A DNA stretch of 64,000 nt from contig NZ_CP132480.1 of the NCBI RefSeq assembly GCF_030770395.1, positions 4,516,870-4,580,869 of the forward strand, in the 5' to 3' direction. The position numbers and the translations under genes were made by a program. Below are positions 33,819-41,344 of the stretch, in pieces. The notes under the pieces were generated by a model, which had not been told where the DNA came from, did no database searches, and worked only from the letters and a program-made list of their open reading frames with translations. Within the stretch, counting starts at the first letter, position 1. Every line of letters begins with the position of its first letter. This DNA is from Telluria beijingensis. GTDB taxonomy: Bacteria; Pseudomonadota; Gammaproteobacteria; Burkholderiales; Burkholderiaceae_D.

Positions 33819-34647
33819 TACTCGAACTAAGGCTAGAGCATGGACTGGCTTACTTGCTTGAAGCGGCATCGATGGCACGCAGTACGTTCTTCTATCAAAA
33901 GAAAGTTCTTGAGGCAGGCGACAAGGACGCACAGGTGAAAGAGGAGATCCAGGCCGAGTTCCATCGCCATCACGGGCGCTACGGCTATCGCCGGATCACG
34001 GCCGCACTACGGCAGGCTGGACGCATCATCACCACAAGGCAGTTCAGCGTCTGATGGGCGAGCTTGGTTTGAAATCGCTGGTTCGGCCGAAGAAGTACAA
34101 GTCCTATAAGGCTGACGCCATGGAGGCGTCGGAAGACGTCCTGCAGCGGGACTTCGAGGCAGATCGCCTGAACGACAAGTGGGTAACGGACGTCACTGAG
34201 TTCAAGGTCGCTGGCAGAAAGGTGTATCTCTCTCCCATCATGGACCTGTACAACCGCGAGATCATCGCCTATGAGATACGAGAGCGACCGAGCCTGGACC
34301 TGGTGAGCGACATGCTCGAACAGGCGATGGGCAAACTTACAGAACACGACCGCCCCATCCTTCACTCAGACCAGGGCTGGCAATATCGCATGCCAGCGTT
34401 TCGACATGCACTCGATAAGGGTGAGCTACAACAGAGCATGTCCCGTAAGGGAAACTGCCATGACAATGCGGCCATGGAGAGCTTCTTCGCCGTGTTGAAG
34501 TCCGAGTTTTACCACCTCAACAAATTTAGCAGTGTCGAGCAACTCGTGGACGGCCTGAAGCAGTACATTGACTACTATAATCATGACCGTATCAAGCTCA
34601 AACTGAACGGCCTGAGTCCTGTGCAATACAGGACCCAGACCGTCTAG
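33809..34647 (+). pseudogene. IS3-family transposase OrfB with an internal frameshift
   Basis: The catalytic half is open in the -1 frame from the slippery site to a stop at 34054 (ending RRITAALRQAGRIITTRQFSV). It then continues in another frame from 34054 to 34647. Around 34022-34024, removing two bases restores a continuous reading (GHHHHKAVQRLMGELGLKSL). The DDE triad is intact in the second part: VTDVTEF, LHSDQGWQY and DNAAMESFFAVLKSE. Unless the shift is a sequencing error, this copy cannot make full-length transposase and may be immobile by itself. Confidence 0.8.
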
Positions 34648-34661
34648 ACGAACATCCAACC

Positions 34662-34685
34662 GTCTCAGTTTAAGGGGTCACATCA
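34662..34685 (-). repeat. IS right terminal inverted repeat
   Basis: Reads AAGGGGTCACATCA at its outer end and is the inverted copy of the left terminal repeat. It directly abuts the REP-like hairpin at 34687. Confidence 0.8.
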
Positions 34686-34686
34686 C

Positions 34687-34756
34687 AGGCGGGGACCCAA
34701 GTTTGCAAGCGTTTCGGCAGCGCTAGCAGCACTTGGGTCCCCGCCTGCGCGGGGAC
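34687..34756. repeat. REP-like palindromic element beside the IS
   Basis: A perfect 16-bp inverted repeat (AGGCGGGGACCCAAGT at 34687-34702, mirrored at 34731-34746) encloses a 28-nt loop. The right arm runs into a second hairpin GTCCCCGC-CTGC-GCGGGGAC (34737-34756). Such paired GGGGAC palindromes are typical of dispersed intergenic repeats in GC-rich proteobacteria. It fills most of the gap between the IS and the cytochrome gene and could act as a terminator for the latter. Confidence 0.6.
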
Positions 34757-34789
34757 GACGCTGATTGGAGCTGACTTGCTGCTAACGGA

Positions 34790-36178
34790 TCAGTGCCTGG
34801 TATCGCCCTTGTCCGCCGTATGGAGCTCGTGCTCCTTCACCAGCTTGCGCACCTTGGCCACATCCGCCGCACCGACCGGCGAAGCCTGGTTGCCCCAGCT
34901 GTTGCGCACGAAGGTCACCAGTTGCGCGGTCTCTTCATCCGACAAGCGCCACGCGAAGCCCGGCATGCCCAGGTCCGACGGCGCGGTGTGCGTCGACGGC
35001 AGGCGCGCACCGGCCAGGATCACGCGGATCAGGGACGTCGGGTCTTCCTGCAGCACGGTCGGATTGCCCGGCAGCGCAGGGAACACGTCGCCCGCCGCCT
35101 TGCCGTCCACCCGGTGGCAGGCCGCGCAGTTGTCCAGGTAGAGCTGGACGCCGCGTTCGCTGTCATTGCCGGCCATGATCTTCTGGACCGTCGCATCGCT
35201 GGCGACGAAGCTGGCCTTCTTGTTGCCGGTCTCCGGCAAGCTCTTGATATAGAGCGCCATCGCCATGAGGTCGTCGTCCGTCATGTTCTGCGTGCTGTGC
35301 GTGACCACGTCCTGCATCGGCTCGCCCAGCACGCCCGAGTGCTTGTTGCGGGCGGTCTTGAGCGTATCCACGATGTCCTGCGCCGTCCAGTTGCCCATAC
35401 CGTCGACCTTGTCGCCGCGCAGGTTGACCGCCAGCCAGCCATCGATCAGCGGGCCGCCGGCCAGGTATTCCGGACCGGATTCGTCCAGCGCCAGCTCGTT
35501 GAGCGTCGCCGCACGCGGCGTGTGGCAGCTGCCGCAGTGGCCGAGGCTTTGCACCAGGTAGGCGCCGCGGGCGATCTTCTGGTCCGAGTACTTCGACAGG
35601 TCCATCGGGCCCTGCACCGGCACGAAGTTCTTGCGCCAGATGCCCAGCGGCCAGCGCAGCGACAGCGGCCAGGCGATCTCGTTGTCGCGGTTGGCCTGCT
35701 TCACCGGCTCGACGCCGTACATGAAGTACGCATACAGCGCGCGCATATCGTCGTCGCTCATGCGGGCATACGAGGGGAACGGCATCGCCGGATACAGCGT
35801 CCCGCCGCCTGGCACGATGCCGTGGCGGACCGCACGATCGAAATCGTCCAGCGAGTAGTTGCCGATGCCGGTCTCTTTATCCGGCGTGACGTTGGTCGCG
35901 TACATATTCCCGATCGGCGACTGGATCACGCGGCCGCCGGCGAACTGCTTGCCGCCCGGCGCCGTGTGGCAGGCGATGCAGTCGGAAGCGGTGGCGACGT
36001 AGCGGCCCTTCTCGATCAGGCCCGCGTCCGGCTTGACACCGGCCGCCAGGCCAGGGCCGGGCTCGATCTTGCGGGTCTCGGTCGGCGCCACGGCATAACC
36101 GTAGGCGCCGGCGAACACCACCGCACCGAGGATGGCCAGGCCGAGGACGATTTTCTTGACAGGTTGTTGTTTGGTCAT
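34790..36178 (-). CDS. Triheme cytochrome c subunit of a membrane-bound GMC dehydrogenase
   Basis: Predicted 462-residue cytochrome with an uncleaved or cleavable N-terminal membrane segment (KIVLGLAILGAVVFAGAYGY) and three CXXCH haem sites: CIACHTAPGG near residue 67, CGSCHTPRA near residue 215 and CAACHRVDG near residue 350. That plan is shared by cytochrome subunits of gluconate 2-, sorbitol, fructose and alcohol dehydrogenases, which pass electrons from the periplasmic flavoprotein to ubiquinone or oxidase. Last gene of the three-gene operon, 12 nt after the flavoprotein gene. Confidence 0.92.
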   Translation of the reverse strand: MTKQQPVKKIVLGLAILGAVVFAGAYGYAVAPTETRKIEPGPGLAAGVKPDAGLIEKGRYVATASDCIACHTAPGGKQFAGGRVIQSPIGNMYATNVTPDKETGIGNYSLDDFDRAVRHGIVPGGGTLYPAMPFPSYARMSDDDMRALYAYFMYGVEPVKQANRDNEIAWPLSLRWPLGIWRKNFVPVQGPMDLSKYSDQKIARGAYLVQSLGHCGSCHTPRAATLNELALDESGPEYLAGGPLIDGWLAVNLRGDKVDGMGNWTAQDIVDTLKTARNKHSGVLGEPMQDVVTHSTQNMTDDDLMAMALYIKSLPETGNKKASFVASDATVQKIMAGNDSERGVQLYLDNCAACHRVDGKAAGDVFPALPGNPTVLQEDPTSLIRVILAGARLPSTHTAPSDLGMPGFAWRLSDEETAQLVTFVRNSWGNQASPVGAADVAKVRKLVKEHELHTADKGDTRH

Positions 36179-36190
36179 GGGTTCGTCCTC

Positions 36191-37966
36191 TTATGCCTGC
36201 ACCAGCGGGCCCGGGTTCTTGATGTACTGTTCCCGGATCGCTTTCGCGCACCAGTAGGCCAGCGCGCCGACCATGCCGGTCGGGTTGTAGCCGTTGTTCT
36301 GCGGGAAGGCATTGGCGCCCGGCGCGAACACGTTCGGCACGTCCCACGACTGCAGGTACTTGTTCAGGGCCGAGGTCTTGGGATCGGCGCCCATGATCGC
36401 GCCGCCGACCGTGTGCGTGCTCTGGTACTGGTTGATGTTGTAGTGGGTGCCCGGCTTCTTGGCGTCGCCCTTCGTCGCCAGCGGATTCAGCACCTTGCAC
36501 ATCTCCTGCGCCTTGTCGACCAGGTAGGCCGAGGCCGCGATCTCGTTGTCGTGCCAGTCGAATGTCATGCGCAGCAGCGGACGGCCGAAGGCGTCCTTGT
36601 AGTTCGGATCCAGGTCGAGGTAGGCGTCGTCGTAAGCCATGCACGAACCCTGCACCTCGTAGTAGAACGAGTGACGCATCGCATCCTTGGCGCCCTTCTT
36701 CCAGTCGCTGCCCCAGTTCGGCACGCCCGGCGCGGTCGCGATGCCGCGCACCGGACCGCCGCCCGGCTGGCGCGCCCAGATCACGCCGCCGCCGACGAAG
36801 CCCGACTTGGTCGGATCGTTGCGGTTGCCGTTCAGGTCGTCGAAGGCAGTGCCGCCGCCGCCGATGCCCATGAACTGGTTGGCGTGCACGTTCTTGTCGA
36901 AGAATAGCGAGACGCGGTTCAGGTTCTGGTAGGAGTAGTTCCTGCCGACGGTGCCGGTCCTGGTCACCGGGTCGTAGGCCGGGCCGATCTTCGAGATCAG
37001 CATCAGGTGCACGTTGTACAGCGAGAATGCGCCCAGGATGACGATGTCCGCCGGCTGTTCGCACTCTTGTCCGCCGGCGTCGAGGTAGTTCACACCGGTG
37101 GCCATCTTGCCGTCGGCCGTCAGGTTCACCTTCAGCACCTGGGCCAGCGTGCGCATCTCGAAGTTCTTGCGGCCGCGCAGGACCGGGAAGATATTGATGT
37201 TCGGGCTGGCCTTCGAATAATTGAGGCAGCCGTAGTCGGAGCAGAAACCGCAGAAGTTGCACGGGCCCATCTGGCAGCCATACGGGTTGACGTAGCTGGC
37301 CGAGGTGTTCGAGGCCGGGATCGGGAACGGGTGGTAACCCATCTCGCGCGCCGCTTTATAAAACATCTCGCCGCCCAGGTAGTCGGGGTTCGGCCCCAGC
37401 GGATACTCGCGCGAGCGCGAACCTTCGAACGGGTTGCCGCCTTCGACGACCTTGCCGTTCAACACGCCGGCCTTGCCCGAGGTGCCGCACACGTATTCGA
37501 AGTGCGAGAAATGCGGTTCCAGCTCTTCAAAGGTGACCGGGAAATCCTGGATCGACATACCGGCCGGCATGATCTTCTTGCCGTAGCGCTGCTCCATGGT
37601 GCTGCGCAGGTTAAGGTCTTCCGGCAGCGCGCGGAAGTGCACGCCCGACCAGTGCGAACCGGCGCCGCCCACGCCGGTGCCCGGCTTGAACGAGCCCATG
37701 CGGCGCTTCGGCACGGCCACGGTGCTCAGGTTGTGGCGGATGGTCACGGTCTCTTGCGCCAGCGACTGCAGGTATTTGCGGTGCACCGAGCCTTCGAGCT
37801 CGTCGATCACGCGCGGATAGGCGAAGTCGGTCTGCGTGTCGCGGTCCGGGCCGCGTTCGAGGATGACCACGTTCAGGCCGGCGTCGGTCAATTCCTTGGC
37901 CATGATGGCGCCGACCCAGCCGGCGCCGACGATGACCGCGTCTTTTTTCTCTTTTACGATTGCCAT
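36191..37966 (-). CDS. GMC-family flavoprotein dehydrogenase subunit
   Basis: Predicted 591-residue FAD-dependent subunit. N-terminal nucleotide-binding VIVGAGWVGAIMAKEL, glycine-rich GTGVGGAGSHWSG and the C-terminal GMC region with active-site His in YQSTHTVGGAIMG and Asn in NNGYNPTGMVG. A cysteine-rich stretch near residue 240 (CQMGPCNFCGFCSDYGC) has five Cys in 17 residues and could hold an iron-sulfur cluster, as reported for related FAD glucose and fructose dehydrogenases. It has no signal peptide; export is probably by piggy-back on the Tat-type small subunit. Gluconate to 2-ketogluconate is the commonest annotation for this three-gene set, but other polyols and sugars are possible. Confidence 0.88.
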   Translation of the reverse strand: MAIVKEKKDAVIVGAGWVGAIMAKELTDAGLNVVILERGPDRDTQTDFAYPRVIDELEGSVHRKYLQSLAQETVTIRHNLSTVAVPKRRMGSFKPGTGVGGAGSHWSGVHFRALPEDLNLRSTMEQRYGKKIMPAGMSIQDFPVTFEELEPHFSHFEYVCGTSGKAGVLNGKVVEGGNPFEGSRSREYPLGPNPDYLGGEMFYKAAREMGYHPFPIPASNTSASYVNPYGCQMGPCNFCGFCSDYGCLNYSKASPNINIFPVLRGRKNFEMRTLAQVLKVNLTADGKMATGVNYLDAGGQECEQPADIVILGAFSLYNVHLMLISKIGPAYDPVTRTGTVGRNYSYQNLNRVSLFFDKNVHANQFMGIGGGGTAFDDLNGNRNDPTKSGFVGGGVIWARQPGGGPVRGIATAPGVPNWGSDWKKGAKDAMRHSFYYEVQGSCMAYDDAYLDLDPNYKDAFGRPLLRMTFDWHDNEIAASAYLVDKAQEMCKVLNPLATKGDAKKPGTHYNINQYQSTHTVGGAIMGADPKTSALNKYLQSWDVPNVFAPGANAFPQNNGYNPTGMVGALAYWCAKAIREQYIKNPGPLVQA

Positions 37967-37972
37967 ATTCTC

Positions 37973-38701
37973 TTATCCCCTCCGTCCAGCCAGGTCCACC
38001 GGTCCCAGCGGATACGGTTTGTCGCGAATCTTCACCCACTCCAGGTAGTCGCCCCGCATGCCGGGGTAGCCGATCATCTTCCAGGCGCCCATGTCCTTGT
38101 TGCCGCCGTGGCTAGGGTCGCTGAAGTAGCCGGCGCGGGTCTCGGCCAGGAAGTCGGCGAAGAACTGCTTCGACGAGATGTCGGCGAGCTTGATCTTGCC
38201 GCCCTCGAGGTCTTTCAGCACCGCTTCCTGCATGCGCAGGTCGAGGTCGGCGAAGGCCTTGCTGGAAAAGGTCTTGACGCAGTGGGCGTCGACGTTGGCG
38301 ATGCCGACGCGGATGATGTCCTTCAGCGGCAGCTTGCCCTGGTAGCCGAACTCGGACGTCGCTTCCAGGAACGGGCCCTGCATATACCAGATGCTGCCGG
38401 AGGCGTACGGCGACTGCATGTGGCGGTCGAGGAACTCGGGCACGCCCAGTTCCACCGCGCCAGGGCCGTGCTCGTCATGCGGGATCAGGCGATCGACCGC
38501 GGCGATGACGAATTTCCATTCCTTCGCATTGAAGAATTTCGGGGTGTAGGGATTGGGCTTGCCTTCGGCTGGCGCGGTCGCGCTGGCGTTGGCATTGGGA
38601 AGTCCCTGGTGCAGCGCCGCTGCCGCGCCCGCGCCCATGGGCACGAACACAAGGCTCTTGATCAGGCGCCGCCGCGATTGAGATTGTTGATCGTCGGACA
38701 T
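37973..38701 (-). CDS. Gluconate 2-dehydrogenase subunit 3-like protein
   Basis: Predicted 242-residue small subunit. The N-terminus SRRRLIKSLVFVPMGAGAAAA is a twin-arginine signal. The mature part has the subunit-3 features KFFNAKEWKFVIAAVDRLIPHDEHGPGAVELGV, read in pieces around residues 53-86, and a conserved end GGNKDMGAWKMIGYPG. It folds with and carries the flavoprotein across the membrane. First gene of the operon subunit 3 - flavoprotein - cytochrome, 303 bp from the divergent GntR regulator. Confidence 0.9.
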   Translation of the reverse strand: MSDDQQSQSRRRLIKSLVFVPMGAGAAAALHQGLPNANASATAPAEGKPNPYTPKFFNAKEWKFVIAAVDRLIPHDEHGPGAVELGVPEFLDRHMQSPYASGSIWYMQGPFLEATSEFGYQGKLPLKDIIRVGIANVDAHCVKTFSSKAFADLDLRMQEAVLKDLEGGKIKLADISSKQFFADFLAETRAGYFSDPSHGGNKDMGAWKMIGYPGMRGDYLEWVKIRDKPYPLGPVDLAGRRG

Positions 38702-38730
38702 GAATTGTCCCCTCTCTCGGTTGAAAATGT

Positions 38731-38746
38731 ATTTTGTATGCAAAAT
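38731..38746. promoter_or_regulatory. GntR/FCD-type operator
   Basis: ATTTTG-TATG-CAAAAT is an exact 6-bp inverted repeat with 4-bp spacer; the core TTGTATGCAA is one base from the TTGTATACAA pattern typical of FCD-type GntR regulators. It lies 30 bp upstream of the dehydrogenase operon start, inside the divergent region 38702-39004. The divergent gntR gene is the obvious candidate regulator. Confidence 0.65.
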
Positions 38747-39004
38747 GCAAGATACATAGTACCAATAAGCGGTGAGGATGCCAATGCGTCCGCGTTGAAT
38801 GCGAGGGAATCGCGTCGAAAAACCCAGTGCACCAAGACCACGACGAGATGGGGAAGCGAGGATTTGTTGCATCGTTGCAACATTACTAAATTGGCAGTCA
38901 TGGACGCCGGGTCTGGATTTCTGATGCGTCGACCCAGCTTTCAGCATTGCCCATCCGGCCGAATGCTAAAATCCCTTCAAAATTTGTGGATTTGGAGACA
39001 TTGA

Positions 39005-39724
39005 ATGCAAGACTCGGTAGTTGACCCGTCAGCCGCCCCCGCTGCCGCGCCTCCCGCGCTTCCGAAGCTGGCGCGACAGCACCTGCACGACACCGTCGTC
39101 AGTCACCTGCGTCGCTCGATCGTCGAATCCGTCTTCCCGCCGGGGATGAAGCTGAACGAACGCGAGCTGTGCGAGACGATGGGCATTTCGCGCACGCCTT
39201 TGCGCGAGGCGTTGAAGGCATTGGCCGCCGAGGGCCTGATCGAGATTTCGCCGAACCGCGGCGCTTCGGTCTACAAGATGTCGCACCAGGAGGTCTGGGA
39301 AACCTTCGAGTTCGTCAGCGGCCTGGAAGCGCTCGCCGGCGAACATGCGTGCGCGCGCATCACGCCCGCCGAGATCGCCGCCATCCGCCTGCTGCACGAC
39401 GAGATGCTGGCCTGCCGCCAGCGCGACGACCTGCCGGGCTACTACAGCCGCAACCAGGCGATCCATGACAGGATCGCCGAAGCCGCGCGCAATTCGGTCC
39501 TCCAGCACACCTACCTGAACATGAACCGGCGGCTGCAGTCGCTGCGGCTGAAGTCCAATCTCGTCCCCGAGAAATGGGACCAGGCGATCGACGAGCATTG
39601 CCAGATGATGGAGGCGCTGGAAGCGCGCGACGGCAAGCGCCTGGCAACCATCCTGTCGCGCCACTTGCTGGACAAGCGTGAATCGGTGATGGGCATGCTG
39701 GCCGACGCCGAACCGGCGCGCTGA
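39005..39724 (+). CDS. GntR-family regulator, FCD type
   Basis: Predicted 239-residue regulator. The winged helix (about residues 28-92) has VVSHLRRSIVESVFPPGMKL, the recognition motif MGISRTPLREALKALAAEGL and SPNRGASVYKM. The C-terminal FCD effector domain (about 100-225) has metal-type residues in LLHDEML, NQAIHDRIAEAARN and IDEHCQMMEALEARDG. GGAG lies upstream of the ATG. It is divergent from the dehydrogenase operon and probably represses it in the absence of a sugar acid. Confidence 0.92.
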   Translation: MQDSVVDPSAAPAAAPPALPKLARQHLHDTVVSHLRRSIVESVFPPGMKLNERELCETMGISRTPLREALKALAAEGLIEISPNRGASVYKMSHQEVWETFEFVSGLEALAGEHACARITPAEIAAIRLLHDEMLACRQRDDLPGYYSRNQAIHDRIAEAARNSVLQHTYLNMNRRLQSLRLKSNLVPEKWDQAIDEHCQMMEALEARDGKRLATILSRHLLDKRESVMGMLADAEPAR

Positions 39725-39809
39725 ACGATCGCACGGCGTTATCAACCGGCGACACGATTCGTCGCATCGACCGCGATACTGTGGGTTCCCCATCCACAGG
39801 AGCCCCGGC

Positions 39810-40019
39810 ATGTCGCGTCAGACCCTCCGCAATGCCCGCCAGCGCATCATCGGCTACATCGACACCGCCAACGACGGCCGCCAGACGGGGCGCGACGAGC
39901 GCCTGCGCATCGTCGGCTATTACGATCCGCGTTCCAATATCACGCGCGATGAGCGCCAGCGCTCCGTCGGGCACGGTAACCTGATTGCGACGCTGATCGG
40001 GAGTGGCGCAGCCAGCTGA
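39810..40019 (+). CDS. Small protein made of three GYxDP-like repeats
   Basis: Predicted 69-residue protein with three imperfect repeats of about 20 residues: RNARQRIIGYIDTANDGRQT, RDERLRIVGYYDPRSNIT and RDERQRSVGHGNLIATLI. The repeat plan R(D/N)xRxRxxGYxDxxxxxxT suggests a small beta-hairpin stack. AGGAG stands 8 nt before the ATG, which supports a real gene despite the size. I recall similar short repeat proteins in Burkholderiales annotated as hypothetical. No function is assigned. Confidence 0.65.
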   Translation: MSRQTLRNARQRIIGYIDTANDGRQTGRDERLRIVGYYDPRSNITRDERQRSVGHGNLIATLIGSGAAS

Positions 40020-40129
40020 TTCCATTGTCCGAGAACAACTGAAACGTGCTAAAGTCAGTTTCCCTATGGAAATCTATCGAACGGTAGCGCGTCTCATCCT
40101 TCCCGTCTTCGTCTCTCTCCCTGTTTCCG

Positions 40130-41344
40130 ATGCTGACCATCTTTTCCGCTTTCGACGAGCGCGCCCGCCCCAAGGGTTCGCGCGACCCGCTGGGCGCCGA
40201 AGCCACCTGGAGCCACCTGGGCCGCAAGCTCGTCGGCAACCTGACCACCGTGACCGCCAACCTGGACAATTTCATCGTGGCGCTGCTGTGCTGCGAGTTC
40301 GCCAATCTGCCGGCGAAAGACGCCGACGTCCAGGAACGCTACCTGCGCTGCGAGCAGTTGGGCGCCTACCTGCGCCTGGCGGCACGCGACATCAGCAACG
40401 GCCTGCTGGGCGTCAGCCGCGCGCGCAGTAATTTTGCTGCGAACAAGATCCGCCTCGGCAAGAGTGAAGACGCCCAATTGCTGGCCGACCAGGCCAGCTA
40501 CGGCCTGTGGGGCCTGTATTCGACCGCGCTCGACAGCGCCGGCCTGATCGCCGGCGATCGCCGCCGCCCCACCGCCGGCGGCCAGGCCTTGCTCGGCAAG
40601 ATCGTGGCCAGCCTCGGTGCGCAGAACTGGGCCGCGTTGACCGCGCTGGCCGACGCCGACACTGTCGAAAGAGCCCGGGTCGAGGCGCTGGCGCCAGCCT
40701 TCGACGCCATGCTGCGCGACCCGGCCTTGCGCGCGGCAGTGGTCGAGGCGCTGCTGTCGCGCCACAAGGATTGCGTGCTGCAGGGCGAGCTGTACACCTT
40801 GACCGGAGCCTATCTGGAGGCCGGCGGCGCGACCGGCGAGGGCATCGGTCCCTTGTGCGCCTACGCGCTCGCCTCCGGCAAGTCCAGTCCCGCGATCCGC
40901 CATGTCATGCGCCAGGTGGGCGAGATCGACCCCGTGCTCAGGCGCGCCGACCTGGTCATGTCGTGGCTGCAGTCGCGCGCCGACACGCCGCTGGATGAGC
41001 TGGCGGCGCTGCTCGCGCCCTTCCTCGACGGCGTGGCGCCGGGCGCCGCCTGGCGCGACCTGCCGCATCTGCCGCATCGCGACTTTCTGGCGAAATTCGA
41101 CGACGCCTGCGCCGCCGGCCGGGCCGACGACCTCATCCACACCGTCCTGGCGCAGAACAAGCAGGTGATGGGCCTGCGCGGCGGCGCGGCCTGGGTCGAG
41201 TTCGATGCCGCCCGGCGCCTGGTGGTGCGGGTCCGCAACGACCGCTCGACCGACCTGGGGCGCCTCGCCGGCGACGATGGCGGCTGGCACCACAGCTACT
41301 TCCTCGCTTCCTTCCTCGCCATCTCCAGCCAGGGGCGCCCATGA
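40130..41344 (+). CDS. Unknown protein, first gene of the helicase-PLD operon
   Basis: Predicted 404-residue protein, no recognised family. It is Ala/Leu-rich and mostly helical by eye, without signal peptide or membrane segments, so cytoplasmic. An N-terminal part (LVGNLTTVTANLDNFIVALL; AAYLRL-type helices) precedes a central stretch of helical pairs and a C-terminal beta-like part (VEFDAARRLVVRVRND). No nuclease, NTPase or protease motif is visible. Its stop overlaps the next start (ATGA), so it is made together with the PLD-like protein. No clear ribosome site precedes the ATG. It may be a structural or sensor subunit of the system encoded here. Confidence 0.68.
   Translation: MLTIFSAFDERARPKGSRDPLGAEATWSHLGRKLVGNLTTVTANLDNFIVALLCCEFANLPAKDADVQERYLRCEQLGAYLRLAARDISNGLLGVSRARSNFAANKIRLGKSEDAQLLADQASYGLWGLYSTALDSAGLIAGDRRRPTAGGQALLGKIVASLGAQNWAALTALADADTVERARVEALAPAFDAMLRDPALRAAVVEALLSRHKDCVLQGELYTLTGAYLEAGGATGEGIGPLCAYALASGKSSPAIRHVMRQVGEIDPVLRRADLVMSWLQSRADTPLDELAALLAPFLDGVAPGAAWRDLPHLPHRDFLAKFDDACAAGRADDLIHTVLAQNKQVMGLRGGAAWVEFDAARRLVVRVRNDRSTDLGRLAGDDGGWHHSYFLASFLAISSQGRP

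Larger units (their letters stand above)
33255..34685 (+). mobile_element. IS3-family (IS150-like) insertion sequence
   Basis: About 1.43 kb bounded by imperfect terminal inverted repeats: TGATGTGACCCCTT at the left end and its inverted copy at the right end, 22 of 24 positions identical, with TG...CA termini. It contains orfA and a frameshifted orfB with a DDE core. Its base composition is lower in GC than the flanks, a sign of recent transfer. The immediate flanks (AGA left, CAG right; TGA and TCA if the ends are set three bases in) show no direct target duplication. With the permease truncation this suggests a deletion next to the element after insertion. Confidence 0.88.
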
